Part shown: positions 26,599 through 35,427 of the stretch, piece after piece | Layout of the letters: every line of letters begins with the position of its first letter | How positions within the stretch are numbered: position 1 is the stretch's first letter | Source of the DNA: Methylothermaceae bacteria B42 | Lineage (GTDB): Bacteria; Pseudomonadota; Gammaproteobacteria; Methylococcales; Methylothermaceae | NCBI GenBank assembly: GCA_001566965.1 | Contig: LSNW01000008.1 | Coordinates: forward strand, 1-56,715 | Direction: 5' to 3' | Length of the DNA stretch: 56,715 nucleotides | Made by a program: the position numbers and the translations under genes | Notes under the pieces: generated by a model | Database searches by the model: none | Told to the model about the DNA's origin: nothing | The model's input: the letters and a program-made list of their open reading frames with translations, nothing else

Positions 26599-26985
26599 AT
26601 GCCGCATAATACCATTCAAGGGATCACAACAGCCGCGGGTGCGGTGCTTTTCATTTCAGGCCTACTTATTTCCTTGCTTTCCATCATAGATCCAGCAGCC
26701 ATCCTATTCTTTATTTTCCCTCTGCCTTTAGCCTTACTTCTGCTGGTGCGTGGTCAATTCCGGTGGTTGGTACTCTATCTAATATTTTTTGTATTTTCAC
26801 TGGGTAATGGTTACTGGATTTCCAAAAACCACCAAAACAAAATGATAGAAACCACTAAACCGTTTGATCATGAGCGTTTTGTAAAATGCAGCAACCAGCT
26901 ATTCGAAAAGGTTTCGAAGCATCAAAAACAGTTGACAGGTCAACAAATGGCAGCATTCCATCATTGCCTGCAAATTCACAACTAA
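26599..26985 (+). CDS. Small membrane protein of unknown function
   Basis: A 128-residue protein. The first ~75 residues hold three hydrophobic stretches (about 10-30, 33-49 and 55-73, for example FFIFPLPLALLLLV). The rest is a hydrophilic tail with two cysteines and several histidines (ERFVKCSNQLFEK, FHHCLQIHN). I recognise no family. It is preceded by AGGAAAT and stands on the plus strand between rsmB and fmt, breaking a pair that is usually adjacent. It could be a lineage-specific insertion. The frame is intact. Confidence 0.55.
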   Translation: MPHNTIQGITTAAGAVLFISGLLISLLSIIDPAAILFFIFPLPLALLLLVRGQFRWLVLYLIFFVFSLGNGYWISKNHQNKMIETTKPFDHERFVKCSNQLFEKVSKHQKQLTGQQMAAFHHCLQIHN

Positions 26986-27070
26986 ACCAATCAATCGATC
27001 TAAGTCCAGCTAACAACCTTGATGCCCTCGCCTCGAAGGATAAGGAACAAATGCCACCTCAGGAATTGAT

Positions 27071-27994
27071 TTATTTAAATCGCGCGCCGCTGCAATCATG
27101 GGCACTGAGAAAAGCCTCCGCCGATATCCGCTTGCCGCCGGGCAGCTGGACCTCCAACAAACGCAAGACGCCTTCCCCTGTTGCCACCTGCAACTGTTTT
27201 TTGGCCCGAATGACGGTACCGGGTTCTGCCGGGGACTCCTGATCCAAGACTTCGGCACACCAGATTCTCAACCGCTTGTCTTGCCAATAGGTAAATGCCA
27301 CCGGCCAAGGATTAAAGGCTCTAACACATCTTGCTAGTTGCTGCGCGGGCAAAGACCAATCCAGATGCGCCTCTTCCTTTCGAATCTTGTCCGCATAAGT
27401 CACTTGCGACTCGTCCTGGGGGCGGGGGGTAATTGATTCGGTTTCCAGCAAGGGGAGCACTTCCCTGACCGCCTGCGCGCCCAGTTCGGCAAGTTTTTCA
27501 TGTAAATCTCCAGCCGTATCCTCAGAGGTAATGGGAATGGATTTTTTTATCAACATCGGGCCAGCATCCAACTCCGGAACCACTTGCATAATGGTGATCC
27601 CGGTTTCCATGTCGCCCGCCAGGATCGCCCGCTGAATTGGCGCCGCTCCGCGCCATCTCGGCAGTAGCGAAGCATGGACATTAATGGCGCCTAAAGTAGG
27701 CGCATCGAGGATTTCAGAAGGGAGAATCAAACCATAAGCGGCCACTACCAGTAAATCTGGAGAAAATCGAATAAACTGTTCAATGGCCTCTTCGTTGCGC
27801 AAAGTCTTAGGCTGTATGACAGGCAAGTGATGCGCCAGCGCCAGTTTTTTTACCGGGCTGGGATGCAATTTTTGTCCCCGCCCTGCAGGCCGGTCCGGTT
27901 GGGTATAAACGGCAATCACTTGATGCCCGGAAGCCAGCAAAGCTTCCAGGCTGGGGACGGCAAATTCCGGCGTCCCGGCAAAAATAATCCGCAT
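27071..27994 (-). CDS. fmt: Methionyl-tRNA formyltransferase
   Basis: A 307-residue enzyme that formylates initiator Met-tRNA using 10-formyl-tetrahydrofolate. It begins MRIIFAGTPEFAVPSLEALL. It has INVHASLLPRWRGAAPIQRAILAGDMETGITIM, which contains the folate-binding SLLPxxRG loop, and the C-terminal tRNA-binding domain (VRAFNPWPVAFTYWQDKRLRI). It follows def by two bases. Formyl groups come from the folate pool served by folB and folK in this window. Confidence 0.96.
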   Translation of the reverse strand: MRIIFAGTPEFAVPSLEALLASGHQVIAVYTQPDRPAGRGQKLHPSPVKKLALAHHLPVIQPKTLRNEEAIEQFIRFSPDLLVVAAYGLILPSEILDAPTLGAINVHASLLPRWRGAAPIQRAILAGDMETGITIMQVVPELDAGPMLIKKSIPITSEDTAGDLHEKLAELGAQAVREVLPLLETESITPRPQDESQVTYADKIRKEEAHLDWSLPAQQLARCVRAFNPWPVAFTYWQDKRLRIWCAEVLDQESPAEPGTVIRAKKQLQVATGEGVLRLLEVQLPGGKRISAEAFLSAHDCSGARFK

Positions 27995-27996
27995 AC

Positions 27997-28527
27997 TTAA
28001 ATCACAGCCTTGGCTGGACCTTTGTCTTTACTTAGACGTTGGCTTTTCAGTAATTTTTTCTTGATCCGCTGACGTTTGAGGGGTGATAAATAATCCACAA
28101 ACAACTTGCCATCCAGGTGGTCGATTTCGTGTTGAATACAAACCGCCAATAAACCGCCGGCTTCCATTTCCAAAGGCTCACCTTGCTGGTCGAGGGCTTT
28201 GATTTTTACTTTTTCCGCCCGCTGGACTTTTTCAAAGATGCCCGGCACCGACAGGCACCCTTCTTCGCTCTCCTCCTTTCCTTCTTTTTCCAAGATTTCA
28301 GGATTAATAAGACACAGGGGCCGGTCCTTGTCCTCTGACACATCAATCACTATGATGCGCTTTGGGACGTTAACCTGGGTTGCCGCCAACCCTACGCCAG
28401 GCGCTTCATACATAGTTTCGAACATATCATCCACCAATTGCTGGATGGCGCGATCTACTTTCGCAACCGGCAACGCCTTTTTGCGTAATCTTTCATCGGG
28501 AAATTCGAGAATCTCCAACAAGGCCAT
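27997..28527 (-). CDS. def: Peptide deformylase
   Basis: A 176-residue metalloprotease that removes the formyl group from nascent proteins. All three motifs are present: [19 protein letters not shown] (metal-binding Cys) and [12 protein letters not shown] (HExxH). The frame is open 11 codons upstream, but AGGAG lies just before the ATG at 28527, which gives the standard [18 protein letters not shown] start. It is divergent from the LysM gene. Confidence 0.96.
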   Translation of the reverse strand: MALLEILEFPDERLRKKALPVAKVDRAIQQLVDDMFETMYEAPGVGLAATQVNVPKRIIVIDVSEDKDRPLCLINPEILEKEGKEESEEGCLSVPGIFEKVQRAEKVKIKALDQQGEPLEMEAGGLLAVCIQHEIDHLDGKLFVDYLSPLKRQRIKKKLLKSQRLSKDKGPAKAVI

Positions 28528-28666
28528 CGTCTTCTCCTGACATCGAACTGGAACTGGCATTTTAGCTGAATTGCACTAGACTTTGAACGACAGAAGCCTA
28601 AGCTTTACTGGTTTTAATGGTTTCATGCCTATTAAGAATTTGCCGGCTTGAGATTTCCTGGCTGTG

Positions 28667-28739
28667 TAAAACTCATAGGCAAGATTTGTTTGTAAGACTG
28701 GCAAAACCATTGAAAGTTTTGCCTAAAACCCATAGGCAG
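28667..28739. promoter_or_regulatory. Direct and inverted repeats in the def/lysM divergent region
   Basis: A near-identical 16-base direct repeat, TAAAACTCATAGGCAA (28667-28682) and TAAAACCCATAGGCAG (28724-28739), is separated by 57 bases. Between the copies lies a perfect 8-bp inverted repeat, GGCAAAAC (28700-28707) and GTTTTGCC (28716-28723). The arrangement could be an operator pair or leader structure for the LysM gene; no regulator is evident. Confidence 0.35.
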
Positions 28740-28774
28740 CCGAGGCGGACAATCTCTTGGGAGGAATAAAAGAC

Positions 28775-29830
28775 ATGCGCCGTATCCACTCGATTCTTTT
28801 TGTCATCTTAATGCTTAGCAGGCCCCTTTGGGCGGAAGAAATTCCCCTCGCGGATAATCCTCCGCAACGATATACCGTCGTTAAGGGGGACACGCTCTGG
28901 GATATCGCAGCCCGTTTCCTCAGAAACCCCTGGCAATGGCCCGAAATATGGCACGCCAACCCGCACATCAAAGACCCGCACTGGATTTATCCCGGGGATG
29001 TGATTGTTCTGAAATGGGTGGAAGGCCAACCCCAGTTAACTTTGCAACGGGGCGGGGCGGAAAATCTCCGGGGCGGTACTGAGAAACTGCAACCACAAAT
29101 CCGCGAAACCCCCATTGAACAAGCCATTCCGACCATTCCCTATGAGGCTATCCGCCAGTTCCTTACTTCACCCCGGGTGGTTACCAAGGAAGAAATCAAA
29201 AACGCTCCCTACATTGTCAGCTTGCAAGACAACCGGATCGTTGGGGGCACTGGCGATACTATCTATGTGCGAGGAATTGAAGACAGCGAAAACACCCAGG
29301 GATTTACCGTCTTCCGCCGAGGTAAAGCACTACGGGAACATAAAACCAAAGACATTCTCGGCTATGAAGCCATCTATGTCGCCGACACGCAACTGGAAAA
29401 AGGTGGGGATCCTGCCACCTTGAAGGTAACCCGCAGCAACCGGGAGATTCTGGTGGGTGACAAGCTTTTGCCCATCCAGGAAGAACAATTGGCCCTCAAC
29501 TACCAGCCCCGCCCGCCAAGCACAAAGATTAAGGGACGTATCATTAACGTTTTGGACGGTGTCTCGCAAATTGGCCAATACAATATAGTCGTCATCGATC
29601 GTGGCAGCCAGGACGGACTTGAAAAAGGCCATGTTTTGGCCATCCTCCGCAAAGGCGAAAAAATCCGGGATAGCGTGGACAAAAGAGCTGCCGAAATGGT
29701 AAAACTCCCGGATGAAAAAGCCGGCCTGCTGCTTATTTTCCGCCCCTTTGAAAAAGTCAGCTACGGCATTGTGATGAAAGCCACGCGTGCAATCCATATC
29801 AACGATATTGTCAAAAATCCAGAGCTTTAA
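28775..29830 (+). CDS. Secreted LysM-domain protein
   Basis: About 351 residues. The start at 28775 is chosen because GGAGG precedes it and a clean signal peptide (MRRIHSILFVILMLSRPLWA) results; the frame is also open from a TTG at 28757. The LysM domain near residues 35-85 (YTVVKGDTLWDIAARFLRNPWQWPEIW, then IYPGDVIVL) binds peptidoglycan. The remaining ~250 residues form a domain seen in the LysM protein encoded beside dprA in many proteobacteria; its function is not established. It probably acts in the cell envelope. It is divergent from def and followed by dprA. Confidence 0.85.
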   Translation: MRRIHSILFVILMLSRPLWAEEIPLADNPPQRYTVVKGDTLWDIAARFLRNPWQWPEIWHANPHIKDPHWIYPGDVIVLKWVEGQPQLTLQRGGAENLRGGTEKLQPQIRETPIEQAIPTIPYEAIRQFLTSPRVVTKEEIKNAPYIVSLQDNRIVGGTGDTIYVRGIEDSENTQGFTVFRRGKALREHKTKDILGYEAIYVADTQLEKGGDPATLKVTRSNREILVGDKLLPIQEEQLALNYQPRPPSTKIKGRIINVLDGVSQIGQYNIVVIDRGSQDGLEKGHVLAILRKGEKIRDSVDKRAAEMVKLPDEKAGLLLIFRPFEKVSYGIVMKATRAIHINDIVKNPEL

Positions 29831-29913
29831 CCCCCAAATCAATACGCCCCAAGGAAGGGGCATAGTAATGCCTTTCGGTTTCAGAATCGTGGTCACTCAC
29901 TCAGGGAATCGCT

Positions 29914-31029
29914 TTGAACAGGGCCCAAGACACCGATAACCTCAAATACTGGCTGGCGCTGGTTCAAACTCCCGGTATTGGCCCCCGGGTACTGCAAAAA
30001 TTGCAGCACCACTTCCCGTCCCCGGAAGCGATTCTGCACGAAAAACCTAATATGCTGCGCGCCTTGGGATTAAAAGAAACCACCATTAGCGCTCTAGGCG
30101 ATCCCCGCTGGGACAAGGTGGAAAGCGCCCTCCACTGGCATCAAAGTCACTCCGACCACCATATCCTGACCCTGGATGACCCTGACTACCCACCGCTCCT
30201 CAAGCAAATTTCCTCGCCGCCCCCGTTACTGTTCGTCCACGGCAAAGTTGAATCGTTGCCCCGGCCTCAACTGGCCATTGTCGGCAGCCGTAACCCGACA
30301 CCTGGCGGAAAGCAGCTTGCCCATGAGTTTGCCCATGCGCTCTCTCAACTCGGTTTAACCATTACCAGTGGTCTCGCCACAGGGATTGACGGTGCCGCCC
30401 ATGAAGGGACACTCGCCGCAGACGGGATTACCATCGGGGTTGCAGCCACTGGTCCTGACCGGATTTACCCCGCCCGGCATAAAAAAATTGCCGAGAAGAT
30501 TGTCACTCAGGGCGCAATCGTGTCAGAATTCCCGCCGGGAACACCGGTTAAAGCCCAGAACTTCCCAAGGCGCAACCGGATAATCTCCGGTTTATCTTTA
30601 GGAACATTGGTGGTGGAGGCGGCAATCAAGAGTGGCTCCTTGATTACAGCGAAATATGCGTTGGAGCAAAACCGTGCCGTCCTGGCTATTCCTGGTAGTA
30701 TCCACAATCCGCTGGCGCGGGGATGTAATGGTTTAATACGGGAGGGGGCCATACTAGTAGAAACAGTAGAAGATGTCTTACAAGAATTGAACCTGATCTC
30801 TCCAACAGCATCAGACAAATACTTATTGGAGACAACACAAACCGCTATTGAACTCACTGAAGATTATCGGGACTTATTAAATAAAATTGATTACGCACCG
30901 ACCTCGGTGGACCGTTTGGTAGAAATCACTGGCATGCGGGCAGAAAATGTGGCATCAATGATTTTAGTATTGGAACTGCAGGGATACGTGGCCGCCACTG
31001 CCGGAGGTTGCTATCAACGAATTCGTTAA
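29914..31029 (+). CDS. dprA: DNA-processing protein DprA
   Basis: A 371-residue protein that loads RecA onto incoming single-stranded DNA during transformation. The Rossmann-like core is present: VGSRNPTPGGKQLAHEFA, TSGLATGIDGAAHEGTL, GPDRIYPARHKKIAEKI, FPRRNRIISGLSLGTLVVEAA and NRAVLAIPGSIHNPLARGCNGLI. A winged-helix-like C-terminal domain follows (APTSVDRLVEITGM). The start codon is TTG at 29914 with AGGGAA upstream; no suitable ATG occurs before the first helix. Confidence 0.94.
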   Translation: MNRAQDTDNLKYWLALVQTPGIGPRVLQKLQHHFPSPEAILHEKPNMLRALGLKETTISALGDPRWDKVESALHWHQSHSDHHILTLDDPDYPPLLKQISSPPPLLFVHGKVESLPRPQLAIVGSRNPTPGGKQLAHEFAHALSQLGLTITSGLATGIDGAAHEGTLAADGITIGVAATGPDRIYPARHKKIAEKIVTQGAIVSEFPPGTPVKAQNFPRRNRIISGLSLGTLVVEAAIKSGSLITAKYALEQNRAVLAIPGSIHNPLARGCNGLIREGAILVETVEDVLQELNLISPTASDKYLLETTQTAIELTEDYRDLLNKIDYAPTSVDRLVEITGMRAENVASMILVLELQGYVAATAGGCYQRIR

Positions 31030-31058
31030 ACGATCCCAGGGCCTGGAAGCGAGGCGTT

Positions 31059-31523
31059 ATGAAAGAAAACGTATTTGAAGTATTGCTTTATTTATTCGAA
31101 AACTATATGGACGAAGATCCCGACCTGATGCCGGATCCTGATTCAATCAGGATGGAACTGTTGGCCGCCGGGTTCCCCGACCAGGATATTGACAAAGCCT
31201 TTAGCTGGCTGGAATCCTTGACCCAAGGCCAGGCAATCCAAACCACGATTCCCACCTTCCGGGTCTACGCCCCCGAGGAAATCGCCAAATTAGACAAAGA
31301 ATGCCGCGGTTTACTCATATTCCTGGAACAAAGCGGTATCCTCACCTCGTCTAATAGAGAGCTGGTCATTGACCGAGCAATGGCGTTGAGCGCCGAGGAA
31401 CTGACCCTGGATAATCTGAAATGGATTGTCCTTATGGTGCTTTTTAGCCAGCCAGACCAGGAAGCAGCATTTTCCCGCATGGAAGACCTGGTATACGACA
31501 ACTCACCGGTTGCCTTACATTAA
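31059..31523 (+). CDS. smg: Smg protein (DUF494 family)
   Basis: A 154-residue protein, starting MKENVFEVLLYLFENYMDED, of the DUF494/Smg family found next to dprA in most gammaproteobacteria. The pattern ELLAAGFPDQDIDKAFSWLESL and the C-terminal LDNLKWIVLMVLFSQPDQEAAFSRMEDLVY match. Its role is not settled. The frame opens 17 codons earlier, but the ATG at 31059 has GGAAGCGAGG upstream and gives the family start. It lies between dprA and topA. Confidence 0.9.
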   Translation: MKENVFEVLLYLFENYMDEDPDLMPDPDSIRMELLAAGFPDQDIDKAFSWLESLTQGQAIQTTIPTFRVYAPEEIAKLDKECRGLLIFLEQSGILTSSNRELVIDRAMALSAEELTLDNLKWIVLMVLFSQPDQEAAFSRMEDLVYDNSPVALH

Positions 31524-31541
31524 TTTTTTGTTTTTTATTTC

Positions 31542-33866
31542 ATGTCACAGAATTTAGTCATTGTCGAATCGCCCGCCAAGGCGAAAACCATTGCCAAATA
31601 CCTGGGGCCGGGCTTTAAAGTCTTGGCCTCCTATGGACACGTGCGCGATCTGGTTCCAAAGGAAGGCGCGGTCGATCCCGACCATGATTTCGCCATGAAA
31701 TATGAGTTGATTGACAAAAACCGCAAGCACGTACAGGCCATCAAACAGGAGGCAAAAAAAGCCGATGCCTTGTACCTGGCCACTGACCCGGACCGGGAAG
31801 GTGAGGCAATTTCCTGGCATATCCTGGAAATCCTCAAGGAAAACAAACTTCTGAAAGACAAACCCGCCCGCCGGATTGTCTTCCACGAAATTACCAAGCG
31901 CGCCATCCAGGAAGCACTGGAAAAGGCCGGTGATATTTCCATGGAACTGGTCAACGCCCAGCAAGCGCGCCGGGCATTGGATTACCTGGTTGGTTTCAAC
32001 CTGTCTCCCCTATTGTGGAAGAAAATCCGCCGCGGCCTTTCCGCGGGCCGGGTTCAAAGCCCTGCCCTGCGCATGATTGTCGAGCGGGAAATCGAAATCG
32101 AAAATTTCGAGCCCCGGGAATACTGGACCATTGACGCTGCTTGCAAGGCGGAAGATCAAGGCTTCGGCGCCAAACTGGTGCAATTTCAGGGCGAAAAAAT
32201 CAAACAATTCACCGTCACCGACGAGGAAAAAGCCACCGCCATCCGCCAGACTCTGCTGGACCTGGCCCAAGGTCGCCTCAAGGTGATCAAGGTCGAGAAA
32301 AGGCAGCGCAAACGCAACCCGGCACCTCCTTTCATTACTTCCACCTTGCAACAGGAAGCCTCGCGCAAACTGGGCTTCACCACCCGCCGCACCATGTCGG
32401 TGGCCCAACAACTCTATGAAGGCATTGATATTGGCGGTGAAACCGTTGGTTTGATCACCTATATGCGTACCGACTCCACCCAGTTGGCGCAAGAGGCAGT
32501 CATGGAGATTTTTGACCTGATCGCCGAACGCTACGGCAAGGATTTCCTGCCCGCCAAGCCCCGGGTCTTCAAGTCAAAATCCAAAAATGCCCAGGAAGCC
32601 CACGAAGCGATTCGCCCCACTTCGGTCAAGCGGCTGCCGGAACAAGTCAAGCCGTTTTTGACCCCGGAACAATTCAAACTCTATGAGTTGATCTGGAAAC
32701 GCACCGTCGCCTGCCAGATGATCCACGCGACGCTCAATACCGTCGCCATCGACCTTGCCTGCGGCAACGAAGAAAATATTTTCCGGGCCACCGGATCGAC
32801 CATCGCCCACCCTGGGTTCATGAGCGTCTACCAGGAAGGCAAAGACGATGGTGGTGAGCAAGATGACAAGGATAAAATCCTGCCACCTCTCAAGGAAGGC
32901 CAACAAGTCGCCCTGGAAGATATCATCACAGCCCAACACTTTACCGAGCCGCCTCCCCGTTACACGGAAGCCAGCTTGGTAAAAGCACTGGAGCAGCACG
33001 GCATCGGCCGTCCTTCCACTTATGCCAGCATTATCTCCACCCTGCAACAGCGCGATTACGTGGTGCTGGAAAACAAGCGCTTCAAACCCACCGATGTAGG
33101 AAGGATTGTCAACAAATTCCTAACCGAGCACTTCACCCGCTACGTGGACTATAACTTCACGGCGGATCTGGAAGACCAGCTGGATGCGGTTGCCCGCGGC
33201 GAAAAAAAATGGGTAGGACTGCTGAAGGAATTTTGGAATCCTTTCAAAAATTTAGTGGTGGACAAAGAATCCAGCGTGCAACGGAAGGATGTTACCCAAC
33301 AGCCCATTGACGAAAAGTGCCCGGAATGCGGCGGGCAATTGGCAATTCGTTTGGGACGAAACGGCCGTTTCATCGGCTGCGGCAACTTCCCGGAGTGCAA
33401 ATACACCCGTAACCTGGATGGCAGCACCAACGAAACCCAAGAACCTGAGTCCCTGGACCGGAAATGCCCCGATTGCGGCGGCGACCTGCAAATCAAAACC
33501 GGCCGCTATGGCAAATTTATCGGTTGCAGCAATTATCCCAAGTGCAAGCATATCGAATCCCTGGAAAAGCCGGAAGATACCGGCGTCGAGTGCCCCCAAT
33601 GCAAAAAGGGGACGATACTCAAGCGCAAATCCAGAAATGGCAAGATTTTCTACTCCTGCTCAACTTATCCCAAGTGCAAATATGCCATCTGGAATCCGCC
33701 GGTCGCCGAACCCTGCCCGGTTTGCAACTGGCCCATTCTGACCATCAAAACCACCAAACGGCGGGGGACGGAAAAGGTCTGCCCCCAGAAAAGCTGTAAT
33801 TACGCAACACCCTATGAGGGAGAAGATCCGACCACAATCACCCCTGCTGCAGCGCAAGCTTCCTGA
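31542..33866 (+). CDS. topA: DNA topoisomerase I
   Basis: A 774-residue type IA topoisomerase that relaxes negative supercoils. The Toprim domain opens the protein (LVIVESPAKAKTIAKYLG, then TDPDREGEAISWHI). The active-site tyrosine is Tyr307 in GLITYMRTDST. RPSTYASIISTLQQRDYV follows. The C-terminus carries four zinc-ribbon units starting CPECGG, CPDCGG, CPQCKK and CPVCNW. The last lacks the regular FxxCxxYPxC ending. It lies 18 bases after smg. Confidence 0.97.
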   Translation: MSQNLVIVESPAKAKTIAKYLGPGFKVLASYGHVRDLVPKEGAVDPDHDFAMKYELIDKNRKHVQAIKQEAKKADALYLATDPDREGEAISWHILEILKENKLLKDKPARRIVFHEITKRAIQEALEKAGDISMELVNAQQARRALDYLVGFNLSPLLWKKIRRGLSAGRVQSPALRMIVEREIEIENFEPREYWTIDAACKAEDQGFGAKLVQFQGEKIKQFTVTDEEKATAIRQTLLDLAQGRLKVIKVEKRQRKRNPAPPFITSTLQQEASRKLGFTTRRTMSVAQQLYEGIDIGGETVGLITYMRTDSTQLAQEAVMEIFDLIAERYGKDFLPAKPRVFKSKSKNAQEAHEAIRPTSVKRLPEQVKPFLTPEQFKLYELIWKRTVACQMIHATLNTVAIDLACGNEENIFRATGSTIAHPGFMSVYQEGKDDGGEQDDKDKILPPLKEGQQVALEDIITAQHFTEPPPRYTEASLVKALEQHGIGRPSTYASIISTLQQRDYVVLENKRFKPTDVGRIVNKFLTEHFTRYVDYNFTADLEDQLDAVARGEKKWVGLLKEFWNPFKNLVVDKESSVQRKDVTQQPIDEKCPECGGQLAIRLGRNGRFIGCGNFPECKYTRNLDGSTNETQEPESLDRKCPDCGGDLQIKTGRYGKFIGCSNYPKCKHIESLEKPEDTGVECPQCKKGTILKRKSRNGKIFYSCSTYPKCKYAIWNPPVAEPCPVCNWPILTIKTTKRRGTEKVCPQKSCNYATPYEGEDPTTITPAAAQAS

Positions 33867-33887
33867 TTCGTTGCTCGTTTAAAAACC

Positions 33888-34451
33888 GTGTCACTCACCC
33901 CTGGGAAACTCCGCCGGGCCGCAAGCCATCTCCGGCATGGTGGCATCGCCGCCTATCCTACTGAAGCCATTTATGGGTTGGGTTGTGATCCCTGGAATCC
34001 CGATGCTGTCTATTCTCTGCTGGAATTAAAGCAACGCCCGGTCACCAAGGGATTGATTTTGATTGCTTCAACCTTTGAACAACTGTTGCCATTCATTATT
34101 CTGCCGCCACAACCTGTGCTCGAACGCATACTCGCTAGTTGGCCTGGCCCGGTTACCTGGGTGCTGCCGGTTTCGCCATCCGTTCCCCTTTGGCTTCGGG
34201 GCGAACACCAAACCATTGCCGCCAGGGTGACTGCTCACCCAATCGCTTCCGCCCTGTGCAATGCATTTGATGGCGCGCTTGTCTCTACCAGCGCCAATCC
34301 GGCGGGCCGAAGGCCGGCGCGCACTTCAATTCACGTCAGGCGTTATTTCAGGCATGCAAACGAATTGTTCATTATCCATGGCCGGGTGGGAAAACTCGCG
34401 CGCCCCACGCCCATCTACGACGCTCTTAGTGGCAGATGTCTACGCCAGTAA
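33888..34451 (+). CDS. tsaC: Threonylcarbamoyl-AMP synthase
   Basis: A 187-residue Sua5/YrdC/YwlC-domain protein that makes threonylcarbamoyl-AMP from threonine, bicarbonate and ATP for t6A tRNA modification; TsaD in this window uses the product. GTG start. Motifs are GGIAAYPTEAIYGLGCDPWN, LKQRPVTKGLILIAS (the KxR catalytic pair), WPGPVTWVLPVS and ALVSTSANPAGRRPA. It ends five bases before palindromic element E and is the last gene of the dprA-smg-topA-tsaC series. Confidence 0.94.
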   Translation: MSLTPGKLRRAASHLRHGGIAAYPTEAIYGLGCDPWNPDAVYSLLELKQRPVTKGLILIASTFEQLLPFIILPPQPVLERILASWPGPVTWVLPVSPSVPLWLRGEHQTIAARVTAHPIASALCNAFDGALVSTSANPAGRRPARTSIHVRRYFRHANELFIIHGRVGKLARPTPIYDALSGRCLRQ

Positions 34452-34453
34452 CA

Positions 34454-34716
34454 TTAACCCGGATATTCCACCAGCCGGATTCGGCCTTTTTTGTAAGCAA
34501 CTGATTATTTAACATAAACTTCTTAGTTTTGATGATTTCTACCAAATCCAATTTGGACTCAGCCCGAATCCTATCCCGGCCCTGGCTTGTCCAGGCACGC
34601 CTGGGCTTGGGCTTCCTTCAAGCCATAGCCACGGCTATGCCTTTCAGTCCAGCCCGGCGCCCAGACGCACCTGTCCTGCGCCATCATCCGGGATGCTGGT
34701 GAAATATCCGGGTTAA
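34454..34716. repeat. MITE-like element E with 22-bp terminal inverted repeats
   Basis: The ends 34454-34475 and 34695-34716 are inverted copies over 22 bases with one mismatch (TTAACCCGGATATT...CACCAGC). Inside are further small palindromes (for example CATAGCC/GGCTATG). The right arm overlaps the 3' end of the phosphopantetheinyl transferase, giving that protein its last residues. No target-site duplication is evident. The 232-base tsaC-PPTase gap is otherwise without genes. Confidence 0.7.
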
Positions 34717-35412
34717 ATCAACCGGAAAATCCCGATAGATTAATTGAAATTCCCCCCGGGTACACAAAGCGCCTTTGAAGCCGTCATCAATGATTAATTC
34801 ACAAACCGACCAATCTGCTGGCTTGCCACACGAGGACGGCACAGAAACAATTTTGGGTACGCCTTCCCGCAAACTAAAAACGCATTGCTGAACCCCCAGC
34901 CCTAAGCCCCTGCCATCGGCTTTGACAAATGCTTCTTTTAAAGTCCAAAAGCGGAAAAATGCTGTTTTCCTTTCTGGTGCGGGCAAATTCGTCCATGCTT
35001 CAAATTCATGCTGAGAGAAGCAGCGCTTTGCCATTCCAGCCAGGGTTTTTATCGGCCGGATAGATTCAACGTCAACCCCCAACGGCCGGTCGTAGCCAAT
35101 CGCAATGACCATTTGCTCTTGGCTATGGGAAACATTGAAAACCAATCCTTCATTCTCGGCGCGGCCGGCTAATCGTGGTTTTCCCCATTGTCCACGGACA
35201 AACTGTAAATCTTTTGGATGCTGTCCCACATAGGTTGCCAGCACACTGCGTAATATCCCCATGGAAGCAATATAGCGCTTTTGGTGTACTGGCTGAATCA
35301 GCCTAGAGGCTTTTTCTAGCTCTTCATCCGCTAGCAGCGGTCGCAAGAAGGATAGTGCTGTATCATCCACCTCCAATTGGGCACGGATTACGTGGATAGC
35401 ATCATTCAACAC
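34684..35412 (-). CDS. 4'-phosphopantetheinyl transferase, Sfp type
   Basis: A 242-residue enzyme that attaches phosphopantetheine to carrier proteins. The family motifs are present: GVDVESIRP (metal-binding Asp) and FWTLKEAFVKADGRGLGLG (WxxKEA). Two-domain length indicates the Sfp/broad-substrate type rather than AcpS; targets are unknown. The assigned start is a GTG (35412) without a convincing ribosome site, 15 bases after the dehydrogenase stop. The C-terminal residues LTRIFHQHPG are encoded by the arm of element E, so the original end may have been replaced. Confidence 0.87.
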   Translation of the reverse strand: MLNDAIHVIRAQLEVDDTALSFLRPLLADEELEKASRLIQPVHQKRYIASMGILRSVLATYVGQHPKDLQFVRGQWGKPRLAGRAENEGLVFNVSHSQEQMVIAIGYDRPLGVDVESIRPIKTLAGMAKRCFSQHEFEAWTNLPAPERKTAFFRFWTLKEAFVKADGRGLGLGVQQCVFSLREGVPKIVSVPSSCGKPADWSVCELIIDDGFKGALCTRGEFQLIYRDFPVDLTRIFHQHPG

Positions 35413-35427
35413 TGTAGTACTAATTTC

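Noticed and set aside
34454-34716. Intact insertion sequence
   Set aside because: The inverted ends enclose only ~220 bases with no transposase frame, and no target duplication was found.
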